Shown piece after piece: positions 16,845-26,438 of a DNA stretch of 64,000 bases. The notes below the pieces were generated by a model. The model was not told where the DNA came from. It was given only the letters and a program-made list of their open reading frames with translations, and did not search any database. The translations under genes and the position numbers were made by a program. How positions within the stretch are numbered: position 1 is the first letter of the stretch; each line of letters opens with the position of its first letter. The stretch is from Pseudoalteromonas sp. T1lg88 (lineage in GTDB: Bacteria > Pseudomonadota > Gammaproteobacteria > Enterobacterales > Alteromonadaceae), in NCBI RefSeq assembly GCF_002964765.1, contig NZ_PQCF01000006.1:169757-233756 (forward strand), read 5' to 3'.

Positions 16845-17909
16845 ATGAACCACAGTAAACACTCGGGCAAGGCACTGTTTCCCGTTTTTATTATTATCTT
16901 TTTAGGGCTGTGCGTTTATTTGTACCTACCTAATGGCCAATCGCAACAAAATACCATGCAAATGCAAGCAACCAAGGTGCAGGTGCATACCGTCGAGCAA
17001 CAACAGCGCGCCGTTAGCGTTGATGGCATCGGCAGCAGCCGTGCCAACCAGGCTATTTTTATTAAAAGCGCCCAGAGCGACTATGTGGATGATATCTACT
17101 TTGACGATGGCGATCTGGTTAAGGCAGAGCAACTGCTGGTGCAATTACGCGACACCGAAGAAAAGCTTAGAGTAAAAGAATTAGAAGCCAATCTCTCCGA
17201 GGTAGAACGCCAATTAAACCGCCTCACCGAGCTGGCCCGCTCGCAAGCGGCCGCCAAGTCTTTACTGGAAGAGCAAAGAGCCAAATTTGAAGCCACTCAG
17301 GCGCAACTTGAAGCCGCGAAAACCAAGCTGGCAGAAATGCAGGTTCGCGCTCCATTTGCCGGCACCCTGGGCAAACGCATGATTTCTAAAGGTGCCTTTG
17401 TCTCCAATAGCACGGAAATTACCACCTTGGATGACCTTAGCGTAATTAAGGTCGACTTTAATGTGCCGGAAAAATACCTGGCGCAACTGCGTGTCGGCAT
17501 GTCGGTGAGCGCCCGCAGCGACGCCTACCCGGCGCGCACCTTTAACGGCAAGGTCACCCATGTGAGCTCGCGTGTCGATATGAACACCCGCAGCGTGCCC
17601 ATTAGTGCCAGTTTTACCAATAACGAAGCCCTGCTACGTCCGGGCATGTTACTCAATACGACCCTGGAGCTTAAAACCTACGAGGCCCTGCTGGTGCCGG
17701 AAAAAGCCATTATCCCGCGTCAGGACAAGCATTTTGTCTTCCAGGTGGTCGATGGCATAGCCCAAGAAGTGGAAGTGAAGGTAGATAAACGCTACGACGG
17801 CTGGGTTGGCATCAGCTCAGGTCTGCAAGCGGGCGCCCAGGTAGTGACCGAAGGCGTGATTAAAATTCGCTCCGGCTCGCCTGTGAATGCACAGGAGAGT
17901 GAACAGTGA
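16845..17909 (+). CDS. RND efflux periplasmic adaptor subunit
   Basis: The membrane fusion protein of a tripartite efflux pump. It is anchored by an N-terminal membrane segment (residues about 9-28) and lacks a lipobox. The biotinyl-lipoyl halves flank a coiled-coil hairpin (residues about 95-160, KELEANLSEVERQLNRLTEL ...), followed by MQVRAPFAGTLGKRMISKGAFV, typical of the MdtA/AcrA family, and a beta-barrel domain. The stop overlaps the permease start, so the two are coupled. No outer membrane channel gene is nearby; a TolC encoded elsewhere is likely. Confidence 0.93.
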   Translation: MNHSKHSGKALFPVFIIIFLGLCVYLYLPNGQSQQNTMQMQATKVQVHTVEQQQRAVSVDGIGSSRANQAIFIKSAQSDYVDDIYFDDGDLVKAEQLLVQLRDTEEKLRVKELEANLSEVERQLNRLTELARSQAAAKSLLEEQRAKFEATQAQLEAAKTKLAEMQVRAPFAGTLGKRMISKGAFVSNSTEITTLDDLSVIKVDFNVPEKYLAQLRVGMSVSARSDAYPARTFNGKVTHVSSRVDMNTRSVPISASFTNNEALLRPGMLLNTTLELKTYEALLVPEKAIIPRQDKHFVFQVVDGIAQEVEVKVDKRYDGWVGISSGLQAGAQVVTEGVIKIRSGSPVNAQESEQ

Positions 17910-20900
17910 AGATCACAGATACCGCGGTAAAACGCCCCGTCTTCGCCATAGTAATCAACCTGCTGTTGCTTACCTTTGGTTTAGTGGCCTTCTCGCTGTT
18001 GCCACTGCGTGAATACCCAGACATAGAAAGCCCCATAGTCAGTGTCAGTACCAGCTACACAGGTGCTTCGTCGGAGATTATTGAAACCAAGATCACCCAG
18101 GTAATCGAAAACCGTATTTCCGGTATCGAGGGTATTAAAAGCATCACCTCGTCGAGCCGTAATGGCCGCTCCAATATCACCATAGAATTTAATATCGACC
18201 GTGATATCGATGCCGCCGCCAACGATGTGCGCGAGCGCGTTTCCCGCGCTTTGGACAGCCTGCCGGATCAGGTGCGTCCACCGGAGGTGTCAAAATCCGA
18301 CTCCGATGAAAGCCCCATCGCCTGGTTTGTGCTTAACAGCGGCACCATGGATACTCTGCAACTTTCAGACTATGCCCAGCGTTATATCGTCGACCGTCTG
18401 GCGGTGGTGGACGGCGTGTCCAATGTCCGCGTTGGTGGTCAGCGCCAGTACGCCATGAAAATCTGGCTTAACCGCCAGGCCATGGCCGCCCGAGGCATTA
18501 CCGCCGCCGATATCGAGCGCGTACTGCGCGCCGAAAACGTTGAGCTTCCGGCCGGTGAAATCGAGTCGAAAGACCGCGACTTCTCGGTACGTACAGCCCG
18601 TAGTTACCTCGACCCGAAGGATTTTCGCAACCTTGTAGTGGCCCGTGGCGAAGGCGGTTATCTGGTACGCCTTAACGAAGTAGCCGATGTACAACTGGAA
18701 GCCGCGGACGAAGAAAGCATGTTCCGTGGTAACGGCCGCAATATGATAGGCCTGGGGATAGTTAAACAGGCCAAGGCCAACACCCTGACCGTGGTGGAAA
18801 ACGCCCGTAAAGAGATCGAGAATATCAAGCGTAACCTGCCTCCTGGCACTACCATAGAAGACAGCTACGATTCCTCCATCTTTATCAAGGAATCGATCAA
18901 CGAGGTATATCGTACCCTGGCCATTTCCATGGGTCTGGTGGTGTTAGTCATCTTCCTATTCCTTGGCAATATTCGCGCTACCCTGATCCCGGCGGTGACC
19001 GTACCTGTAGCGCTGATCGGCAGCTTTATGTTCCTGCTGGCCATGGGTTACTCCATTAACCTGCTTACGCTGTTGGCTCTGGTTCTGGCCATCGGCCTGG
19101 TGGTGGATGACACCATAGTTATGCTGGAAAACATTCACCGTCGTATCGAGCTTGGTGAGCCACGCCTGCTTGCCGCCTATCGCGGTGCCCGCGAGGTGGG
19201 CTTTGCTATTGTCGCCACCACGCTCGTGCTTATAGCGGTATTTGTGCCCTTGGTCTTTATGGACGGTCGCATCGGCGCCTTGTTCACGGAATTTGCCATG
19301 GCGGTCAGTGCTGCGGTGTTTTTCTCCAGCGTAACCGCACTGACCCTCTCCCCGGCACTGTGCTCCAAGGTGCTTAAACAAAGCGCCAACTCGGGACGCT
19401 TTAGCCAATGGATGGACCGTCAGTTTGCTCGCTTAGAAAATGCCTACGAGCGCACCCTGGCCGGCAACATTCGCCGCTCCGGCATGCTCACCATTATGTT
19501 GTTACTGGCCGGCGCCGCCTGTTATGGCCTGTTCCAGAAAATTCCTTCGGAATTAACGCCTAAAGAAGACCGCGGCACCTTCTTCGTGATGATGAATGGC
19601 CCTGAAGGCGCCAGTTACGAAAACAACGCCGAAAACATGGCAAAAATTGAAGAGCGCCTGCTGCCTTATGTGGAGTCCGGCGAGCTTAACCGCGTACTGG
19701 TGCGTGTACCCGGCTGGGGCGGTCAAGGCGGCGTGGCCATTATCGGCATGGCCGACTGGGACGAGCGTAAGCGCGATACCTGGTCGGTAATGGGCGAGAT
19801 CAGTGGCAAGATGCGTGAAGTGACCGATGTACGTGCCTTTGCCATTATGCGCCGCGGCATAGGCGGTGGCGGCTCGTCGCGCCCCATCGAGTTTGTACTG
19901 CAAGGCAATGATTATGACGAACTGGCTGACTGGCGCGATCGCATCATAGCCCGTGCCCAGCAAAACCCGGGGCTGGTGCGTATCGACCATGATTATAAAG
20001 AAACCTTCCCGCAATTTTTGGTGAGCATAGATAAAAACAAGGCCGCCGATTTAGGGGTTTCGGTGTCGGATATCGGCCGCACCTTGGAAACCATGCTTGG
20101 CCAGCGCCGCGTTACCACCTTTATCGACCGCGGTGAAGAATACGACGTGATCTTAAAGGGTGAGAAACAAGACTTTGCCAGCCCACAGGACGTGTCGAAC
20201 ATCTATGTTAATTCCCGCTCCGGCGAGCTGGTGCCCTTGGATAGTTTAATCACGGTATCCGAAGAGGCCACCGCTTCACAGCTTAACCGCTATAACCGCA
20301 TGCGTGCCATTACCCTGAGTGCCAACCTGGCCGATGGCTACACCCTGGAAGAAGCGCTGAACTTCCTTAACCAGGTGGCGATGGAAGAAAACGACATAGA
20401 TGGCGCCATCGACTACAAGGGCGAATCGCAACTCTTCTACGAAGGCGCCTCGGCCATGGTGTATGTCTTTGTTCTGGCGCTGACGGTTACCTTCCTGGTG
20501 TTAGCGGCGCAGTTTGAAAGCTTTGTGCACCCCTTTGTGATCATGCTGACCGTGCCTTTGGGCATAGCCGGCTCGCTGTTTGGACTGTATGTCACAGGGC
20601 TCACCCTGAATATCTACAGCCAGATAGGGATAGTTATGCTGATTGGTCTGAGCGCGAAGAACGGTATCCTGATAGTGGAATTCGCCAACCAGTTGCGCGA
20701 TAAGGGCATGGAATTTAGTGCCGCCTTGTTGCAAGCCTCTAAGCAGCGCTTGCGCCCTATTATTATGACCTCACTGACCACGGTCATGAGCTCAGTCCCT
20801 CTGGTACTGGCCAGTGGTCCGGGAGCGGAGAGCCGTATGGTAATAGGTGTGGTGATCTTCACCGGTGTTACCGTGGCCACCTTGCTGACCCTGTTTGTGG

Positions 20901-21004
20901 TGCCCAGTGCCTATTATGCCCTGGCGCGTAAAACCCAATCGCCGGAGTTCCTGCAGCACCGCCTCAACAAGCAGGTGCAACAGCATCCGCTGCAAGAAGA
21001 GTAA
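17906..21004 (+). CDS. RND efflux permease subunit (hydrophobe/amphiphile efflux family)
   Basis: An inner membrane proton-driven pump of 1032 residues. The layout is classical: TM1 with the adjacent RPVFAIVINLLLL motif, a large periplasmic loop, six clustered TM segments including GLVVDDTIVMLENIHR (the proton-relay Asp pair), then the second half repeating the pattern with GLSAKNGILIVEFANQLRD. The GTG start overlaps the adaptor stop (GTGA). The substrate spectrum cannot be read from sequence. The operon closes with a terminator directly after this gene. Confidence 0.95.
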   Translation: MKITDTAVKRPVFAIVINLLLLTFGLVAFSLLPLREYPDIESPIVSVSTSYTGASSEIIETKITQVIENRISGIEGIKSITSSSRNGRSNITIEFNIDRDIDAAANDVRERVSRALDSLPDQVRPPEVSKSDSDESPIAWFVLNSGTMDTLQLSDYAQRYIVDRLAVVDGVSNVRVGGQRQYAMKIWLNRQAMAARGITAADIERVLRAENVELPAGEIESKDRDFSVRTARSYLDPKDFRNLVVARGEGGYLVRLNEVADVQLEAADEESMFRGNGRNMIGLGIVKQAKANTLTVVENARKEIENIKRNLPPGTTIEDSYDSSIFIKESINEVYRTLAISMGLVVLVIFLFLGNIRATLIPAVTVPVALIGSFMFLLAMGYSINLLTLLALVLAIGLVVDDTIVMLENIHRRIELGEPRLLAAYRGAREVGFAIVATTLVLIAVFVPLVFMDGRIGALFTEFAMAVSAAVFFSSVTALTLSPALCSKVLKQSANSGRFSQWMDRQFARLENAYERTLAGNIRRSGMLTIMLLLAGAACYGLFQKIPSELTPKEDRGTFFVMMNGPEGASYENNAENMAKIEERLLPYVESGELNRVLVRVPGWGGQGGVAIIGMADWDERKRDTWSVMGEISGKMREVTDVRAFAIMRRGIGGGGSSRPIEFVLQGNDYDELADWRDRIIARAQQNPGLVRIDHDYKETFPQFLVSIDKNKAADLGVSVSDIGRTLETMLGQRRVTTFIDRGEEYDVILKGEKQDFASPQDVSNIYVNSRSGELVPLDSLITVSEEATASQLNRYNRMRAITLSANLADGYTLEEALNFLNQVAMEENDIDGAIDYKGESQLFYEGASAMVYVFVLALTVTFLVLAAQFESFVHPFVIMLTVPLGIAGSLFGLYVTGLTLNIYSQIGIVMLIGLSAKNGILIVEFANQLRDKGMEFSAALLQASKQRLRPIIMTSLTTVMSSVPLVLASGPGAESRMVIGVVIFTGVTVATLLTLFVVPSAYYALARKTQSPEFLQHRLNKQVQQHPLQEE

Positions 21005-21009
21005 TCCCT

Positions 21010-21036
21010 AAAAAGGCAGAGCAATCTGCCTTTTTG
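21010..21036 (+). terminator. Rho-independent terminator of the RND operon
   Basis: AAAAAGGCAGA-GCAA-TCTGCCTTTTT directly follows the permease stop codon. Confidence 0.9.
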
Positions 21037-21097
21037 CTATTATTAGCACCTAATCGCGCTACACTTGAACTAGGTATTGCAAACAGGACAAAACGCA

Positions 21098-21628
21098 ATG
21101 AGTGAGCTACGCACGGCCACCTTAGGTGGTGGCTGCTTTTGGTGTATCGACGCCGCCTTTAGACGGGTCAAAGGCGTGCAACAGGTTTCTTCCGGCTACA
21201 GCGGCGGCCATGTTGAACACCCCACCTATCATCAAATTTGTGCCGAAGACACAGGCCACGCCGAGGTGGTGCAGCTCGTCTATGACGAGCAAAAGGTTGA
21301 CTACCCGACGCTATTAAAGATGTTTTTCGCCCTGCACGACCCCACCACCTTAAACCGTCAGGGCAATGATATCGGCCCCCAGTATCGCAGCGTGATCTTC
21401 TATCATGGCGACAAGCAAAAACACCAGGCCGAGCTGGTTATGGAGCGCCTGCAAGAGCACCTGGACGATGCCATAGTCACCGAGCTTCTTCCGGCGCAGG
21501 AGTTTTATCCTGCCGAGAGCTATCATCAGGATTACTTTAGCGCCAACCCAAGGCAGCCGTATTGCAATCTGCTTATTGCTCCGAAAATAGCCAAATTTGA
21601 GAAGGAATTTGATGCTTATTTGGTGTAG
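21098..21628 (+). CDS. msrA: Peptide methionine sulfoxide reductase A
   Basis: Reduces methionine-S-sulfoxide in proteins, repairing oxidative damage. The catalytic motif GCFWC (Cys 13) and the downstream GHAEVVQLVYDE, NDIGPQYRSVIF and HQDYF segments are all present. The ATG at 21098, with AGGA upstream, gives an N-terminus (MSELRTATLGGGCFWC) matching the family; an upstream TTG is unlikely. Length is 176 residues. Confidence 0.96.
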   Translation: MSELRTATLGGGCFWCIDAAFRRVKGVQQVSSGYSGGHVEHPTYHQICAEDTGHAEVVQLVYDEQKVDYPTLLKMFFALHDPTTLNRQGNDIGPQYRSVIFYHGDKQKHQAELVMERLQEHLDDAIVTELLPAQEFYPAESYHQDYFSANPRQPYCNLLIAPKIAKFEKEFDAYLV

Positions 21629-22056
21629 AACTTGTCGGGTCGCCGACTTCGACTTAGAGGAAATGCTTGTCCATTTCCTCTAAGAACTCCTAGGACACCC
21701 CAGCATTTGCTTTATTCTTCACTTGTCGGTGTTGCCTACGCACCCGGCGAAACTCGGCTATCCCTGCCTCGATTCGCCTAACTCGGCAAACCCTGCCGAG
21801 TTGTACTACCAACCCCACCAACCTCAGCGCAAATGCACGGGGAATAAGCTGAAACATCGCATTTCACATTAAGTCTTGCTCAAGCTGTTAGGTGTGGGAG
21901 ATAAAAGCCATTGCTGGCAAAAGGTTAAAGGATTTGTTATCAATAGAGAAATAATCGAGTAGGGAAACTTGTAAGCAGATCAACGCCAAAATTCCCCGCT
22001 ATTAAACAGTTAACATTCAGACACATTAAAGAATTTTGGAATAATTAAGGATTAGT
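21629..22056. other. Non-coding left border of the AT-rich insert, rich in hairpins
   Basis: 428 bases without a gene. It holds a REP-like palindrome (GTCGGgtcgCCGAC, 21634-21647), a perfect 13-bp stem with 6-base loop (CTTAGAGGAAATG 21653-21665 / CATTTCCTCTAAG 21672-21684), and an AACTCGGC / GCCGAGTT hairpin (21780-21787 / 21795-21802) preceded by a degenerate copy of the same pattern from about 21748. The segment just before 22057 is AT-rich and probably holds the ATPase promoter. No tRNA, integrase or direct repeat that would mark an attachment site was seen. Confidence 0.6.
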
Positions 22057-24021
22057 ATGCAACGTACAACATGGGATCCTCTGCTTTCGAGTAAAGATGC
22101 AGATGCGGAGATAGTTTCAGCTGCGCAAAAGAGAGAGATTAAAAATATTCTCAAGTCATATGTCGGAATGTATGACTCGTTTTCAGAGCTGATTCAAAAT
22201 GCCATGGACGCGGTAGACAGGAGAGCACTAGCCGAAGGAGATGATTACCAAAAGAAACTCTGGTTAACTATTGACCTTTCTGAAAACTCATTTTCGATTA
22301 CAGACAATGGGATTGGCTTTAATGAAAAAGAATTTGAAGCTTTTCTGGCTCCCAATATTTCTTTTAAAAATGGTGGTAGTACCCGAGGAAACAAGGGGGT
22401 TGGTGCGACATATATTGGATATGGTTTTGATTACCTTCAGTTTGGAACCAAAGGCAATGGACATGAGTTTGTTGGTGAAATGATTGATGGTAGGGATTGG
22501 GTTGAAGATTACAAAGGAATAGTTACAAGGCCTGTTGTTAATGCTTCTACATCAAATAACCCTGCGTTTTCAAATATATCTAGAGGGTCTACTTTTAAAA
22601 TAAAATTTGGAGGTGAGCATACTAGGCCGAAAGACTTATCTTGGTATTCAGCTACTACGCCAGAACAATGGCTATATCTGTTGCTGATCAAAACACCACT
22701 AGGCTCAATAGACTATGTGACCGATGATTCCGAAAATATTTTATTTGAGCTAAAAGTTGTTGACAGAAAAGGGAATGAAAAAGTTTTAACTGATAACGAA
22801 GCAAGATACATATACCCGCATACCAAAATTAAAGCTAGTGTAAACCTTAAGGATATTATCCAGCTTCAGAACAACCTAATTTCACAAGGGAAGGATGCTT
22901 CAGCAATACCTACAAAATACCTGAAATCAAATGGAATCTACGAACACTTTGATACTAACGAGGTACTTGCTTTAAGGACAAACGATGAAGACTATGAAAA
23001 GTTAGTAAAAGAATACAATGTTGAAGCATATGGTTATTTTACATATTCGACATCAGTTTGGGATCAATTCAATGATACTTTAGCTAAGTTAAGAAAAGGA
23101 TATCGGGTCTTAAAAGGCGGCTTACAGCTTGCAAACAACAATATGACTCAAGGTGAGCTTATCGCAATTCCGCTCACATCCAATATCGGCTACCAAAATC
23201 AATGCCATATCATTGTTCATTTTAAGGATGCTGACCCTGATCTTGGAAGAAAGGGCTTCCAACCTGAACTAAAAGAGGCTGCCGAAAAAGTATCTGTAGC
23301 GATAGTTAATCGTTTCAAAAAATGGAAAAGGCTTTTAAAGTCTGACAGTGGCGTAAAACCTGATATTACCAAAGAGATAGAGCTACACGAGTGGGTTAAG
23401 GCCCAAGAAAGCCATGAAGCAGAACACCCACTAGTTTTAACTAATAAAAACTTCTTTGCACCGATAAATGAAATCTCCATAACTTCAGAGCCTCAGTCCG
23501 AACAAGATGTAATTGTACTGTTCAATCAGTTAATTGCTGGCGGGGTGATTAGAGGCATAAACCTGCTGGCTACTAGTCAAGTTAAGCAATACGATGGCGT
23601 GTATAAATATGTAGTCAAAGAACCTTTCGATAATCATGTCTTCGACAAAGAGAACAACCCTCTTGGAGTTGATGAGCTTCACTTCCAATCGGAACACGTT
23701 AGCCCACCGAAAATTCTGGAATACAAATATAATCTTGACGCACTAATCCATGAGTTTGAAAGTGAATATAAGAGTGAGAAAGATATTCACTTGGCTGTTG
23801 CTTGGGAAATGGGTAAGGAATGGCTTAAAAACTATGAAGCAATTTCGTTGCTAGACCTAGATAACCTTCATCAGCGAGACTTTCATGGACTTACACATAT
23901 TTTAGATTCTGGCACTACACGGTTTCATGTAGTTGTTTTAAAAGAGCTAGTGACTTATTTAAATGATGTAGATGGAGTGCAACAATATCACAAAGAAAAT
24001 TATGGTGATGATTTATTCTAG
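22057..24021 (+). CDS. Orphan GHKL-type (MORC/Hsp90-like) ATPase with uncharacterised C-terminal domain
   Basis: A 654-residue protein whose first 130 residues hold a Bergerat-fold ATP site: N box ELIQNAMDA (residues 44-52), G1 box DNGIGF (83-88), and a glycine-rich lid GNKGVGATYIGYG (111-123). This is the order seen in gyrase/Hsp90/MutL/MORC ATPases. A middle transducer-like region follows (about 200-430). The C-terminal 170 residues include ILEYK (553-557) and DIHLAVAWE (576-584), spaced like an E-x-K nuclease core, which is my inference and unproven. Base composition is clearly AT-richer than its neighbours, there is no partner gene, and it sits alone between msrA and btuB, all signs of acquisition. 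Bacterial paraMORC-like ATPases have been linked to anti-phage systems. Confidence 0.8.
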   Translation: MQRTTWDPLLSSKDADAEIVSAAQKREIKNILKSYVGMYDSFSELIQNAMDAVDRRALAEGDDYQKKLWLTIDLSENSFSITDNGIGFNEKEFEAFLAPNISFKNGGSTRGNKGVGATYIGYGFDYLQFGTKGNGHEFVGEMIDGRDWVEDYKGIVTRPVVNASTSNNPAFSNISRGSTFKIKFGGEHTRPKDLSWYSATTPEQWLYLLLIKTPLGSIDYVTDDSENILFELKVVDRKGNEKVLTDNEARYIYPHTKIKASVNLKDIIQLQNNLISQGKDASAIPTKYLKSNGIYEHFDTNEVLALRTNDEDYEKLVKEYNVEAYGYFTYSTSVWDQFNDTLAKLRKGYRVLKGGLQLANNNMTQGELIAIPLTSNIGYQNQCHIIVHFKDADPDLGRKGFQPELKEAAEKVSVAIVNRFKKWKRLLKSDSGVKPDITKEIELHEWVKAQESHEAEHPLVLTNKNFFAPINEISITSEPQSEQDVIVLFNQLIAGGVIRGINLLATSQVKQYDGVYKYVVKEPFDNHVFDKENNPLGVDELHFQSEHVSPPKILEYKYNLDALIHEFESEYKSEKDIHLAVAWEMGKEWLKNYEAISLLDLDNLHQRDFHGLTHILDSGTTRFHVVVLKELVTYLNDVDGVQQYHKENYGDDLF

Positions 24022-24374
24022 ATACAAGCTAAAAGGTATCGCCCTTCCCGTTTAGATTCGCGCTGGAGAAATCGGCTTTTGTTGTGGAGCGTGGAGTTGA
24101 TAGCGAGGCACGATGCCGAGCTAGATTTATCAGTACATGGATGTGCTGTTAAATCGCATCAAGGACTAAGCGGAGCGCTTAACAAAAAACCGAGTTCGTA
24201 AGCATTTGCGAATCACGGGCGCCTTGGGGTTCCAAGGGGTGGTTGGCGTAAACCACCCCTTGGTTGCCGTCGCCAACGCGACAAGATCTATCAGTTACCG
24301 CTACTGTCGGCGGCTCGACAAAAGATATCGGTTAGAACCGCTGTCGACGGCCCGACTCCGAAGACACTCACCCG
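24022..24374. other. Non-coding right border of the insert, hairpins and REP-like palindromes
   Basis: 353 bases without a gene. A near-perfect palindrome CAGTACATGGATGTGCTG lies near 24140. A perfect 13-bp stem with 6-base loop follows (CCAAGGGGTGGTT 24232-24244 / AACCACCCCTTGG 24251-24263). Two near-identical 14-base palindromes, GTCGGCGGCTCGAC (24306-24319) and GTCGACGGCCCGAC (24343-24356), sit just past the btuB stop and could end its transcript. GC is higher here than in the ATPase gene. Confidence 0.55.
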
Positions 24375-26219
24375 TTACAGCGATAAACTCACCCCTGCAT
24401 ATACCTTGCGCTCGGCGCCGATATATTCAGAAGTAATGGCACCCGTGGTCCAGTCCGTGGCGGCAACATTGGTGACGTATTCCTTATCGGTCAGGTTTTC
24501 AATGGCAAAATCGAAGCTGATATTGTCCACCAACTGATAACGCGCATTCACATTAAGCAAGGTGTAGCTTGGCAAATGAGTACGGTAATAGCTTACGCGA
24601 TCCGAGCGGTACTGCAGCTGGGCGCCCACATACCACTTATCAAATTCCTTACCCAGACCCCAGTTAAAGGTGCGCTTGGCACGCAATACCAGGTCTTCAC
24701 CTGTGTTGTCGTCCTGGGCATCCACATAGCTGAAGTTCAGCGTATGGTTAATGCCAAACCAGTCCTCAACTTCGGCGCTCAACTCAACGCCTTCAAAACT
24801 GGCTTTATTGATGTTTTCCGGGCCATTAAAGCCCCAGTCGATAAGGTTATCGAAGGTATTTTTATACACAGCCACATCGTACTGGCCGCCGGCGATATTC
24901 AGGCGCAGGCCAAGTTCGGCATTGGTCGACTCTTCCGGCTGCAAGTCTGGGTTAGCACCCCAAATTGAGCTGGCATCGTTAAAGGTCGGGGCCTTAAAGC
25001 CTGTGCCGTAGCTGGCGCGTAAGGTAGCGATATCGGCGAAAGGGACGCCAAGCGCCAGATTATAGGTCGACTCGCCACCAAACTCGCTGTGATCGTCGTT
25101 ACGTACCACGGCATTGGTGCTAAAGGCGTCATGAAGATAGTAGGCCCCCACATACACACCCTTGTTGCTCTGTGTTTCGTTGACAAAACCGGACTGCGGT
25201 TGACCCTCAAGGGCGTAGGCATTGATGGAATCACCCACATCCTCATAGTAATAATCCAGACCCGAGCTGATAGTCAGGGCGTCATTTAGGGCGATATTTA
25301 GCTGATAACCTAGCTCGTCACGCTCGGTAATGTACTGATTGGCCTTATAACCCGGGTACGGGTTTTTCAGGGTGTTGAAGTTGTCATCCTTCACCAAGGC
25401 GGTTTTTAAGGTATGGGCATAACGGCCGTGGGCTTTTTGCCAGCCCAGTTGCAGATGGTAGTTTTCAAACTTACTGAAATCACTGCTGGTGCCGTCATAC
25501 TCTACTTCCGCATCGCTGTATTGACCAACAAACTCCAGCTTACCTAAGGTATCAAAGTCATAACTCAAGCGAGCACCGATATTTTGGTTTTCATAACCGT
25601 CGCGATCCGGGTCCTGGCCTGTGGTCACATTGTAGCCATCGGTTTGTTCATAACCCAGGTTAATGGCGCCCTTAAAAGCACCTTGAGTCAAGGCATAGGC
25701 ACCTTGAACATTCACATAGTTATCGCTGCCGCTCGATACCGACAGAGTTTTGCTGTCGCCATTGCGGGTGATGATGTTGATCACCCCGGCCAGAGCATCT
25801 GAGCCGTACCAGGCTGCACGGGCACCACGGATGATTTCCACCCGCTCTATGCTGTTCAGTGGCAGGGTTTCCAAGGCCTTGTAGCCTAGGCTTGCGGAGC
25901 CAACGCGGACACCGTCAACAACTACCAGAGAGTGACGACTGGCAGCACCGCGAATAAATAAGCTGCTGGTTTGTCCTTGACCGCCGCTGCGGACAATATC
26001 GATCCCGGCATAGCTGGAAAGCAATGCGGGCAAGTCGCGCACACCGGTACGTTCAATATCATCACGGGTGATCACATTAACGCTGGCGAGCACCTGCTCA
26101 AGCGGCTGTTCAAACTTGTTGGCCGTGACCGTGATATGTTCGATTGTCTGTGACTGAGCCGCCACAGATGCAGAGAAAAGTGCCGCCAAAGACAACGCCA
26201 CAGGGGTTTTGCTATACAT
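24375..26219 (-). CDS. btuB: TonB-dependent vitamin B12 (cobalamin) outer membrane receptor
   Basis: A 614-residue outer membrane receptor. A signal peptide (cleavage near VAAQSQ) is followed by the TonB box region EHITVTANK, a plug domain (residues about 45-160, with SSLFIRGAASRHSLVVVDGVRV) and a 22-strand barrel. The assignment to cobalamin rests on the similarity of the plug and on the cobalamin riboswitch directly upstream, which is strong contextual evidence. It is transcribed as a single gene here; btuCDF are not in the window. Confidence 0.94.
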   Translation of the reverse strand: MYSKTPVALSLAALFSASVAAQSQTIEHITVTANKFEQPLEQVLASVNVITRDDIERTGVRDLPALLSSYAGIDIVRSGGQGQTSSLFIRGAASRHSLVVVDGVRVGSASLGYKALETLPLNSIERVEIIRGARAAWYGSDALAGVINIITRNGDSKTLSVSSGSDNYVNVQGAYALTQGAFKGAINLGYEQTDGYNVTTGQDPDRDGYENQNIGARLSYDFDTLGKLEFVGQYSDAEVEYDGTSSDFSKFENYHLQLGWQKAHGRYAHTLKTALVKDDNFNTLKNPYPGYKANQYITERDELGYQLNIALNDALTISSGLDYYYEDVGDSINAYALEGQPQSGFVNETQSNKGVYVGAYYLHDAFSTNAVVRNDDHSEFGGESTYNLALGVPFADIATLRASYGTGFKAPTFNDASSIWGANPDLQPEESTNAELGLRLNIAGGQYDVAVYKNTFDNLIDWGFNGPENINKASFEGVELSAEVEDWFGINHTLNFSYVDAQDDNTGEDLVLRAKRTFNWGLGKEFDKWYVGAQLQYRSDRVSYYRTHLPSYTLLNVNARYQLVDNISFDFAIENLTDKEYVTNVAATDWTTGAITSEYIGAERKVYAGVSLSL

Positions 26220-26272
26220 GTAGATCCCTTAACCCGCGCCCACCGCACAGGATTATTCTTGGTTAGATAAGC

Positions 26273-26408
26273 GTTATGGCCGGTCTCCGGACTGATTGGC
26301 GAGTGCCAAAATCACCGTTGCGGGGGCAGCGTAGGATTCACACCTACTTCCCGATTATCCCTGAGCTCATTCCCACTGGGCGAGATCTGCAAGGCACCAT
26401 AACAAGGC
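26273..26408 (-). ncRNA. Cobalamin riboswitch (AdoCbl family)
   Basis: On the minus strand the leader reads GGGAAGTAGGTGTGAATCCT, then CTGCCCCCGCAACGGTGA, and ends with the B12 box AGTCCGGAGACCGGCC, all core elements of the cobalamin riboswitch in the correct order. It ends about 55 bases before the btuB ATG, so it should shut off btuB when cobalamin is plentiful. Confidence 0.95.
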
Positions 26409-26438
26409 GGTGTTATTGTGCGTAGTAAGGAGGGGAAA

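Noticed and set aside
21629..24374. Prophage or integrative element
   Set aside because: Only one gene, with no integrase, tRNA end, direct repeats or phage-type genes.
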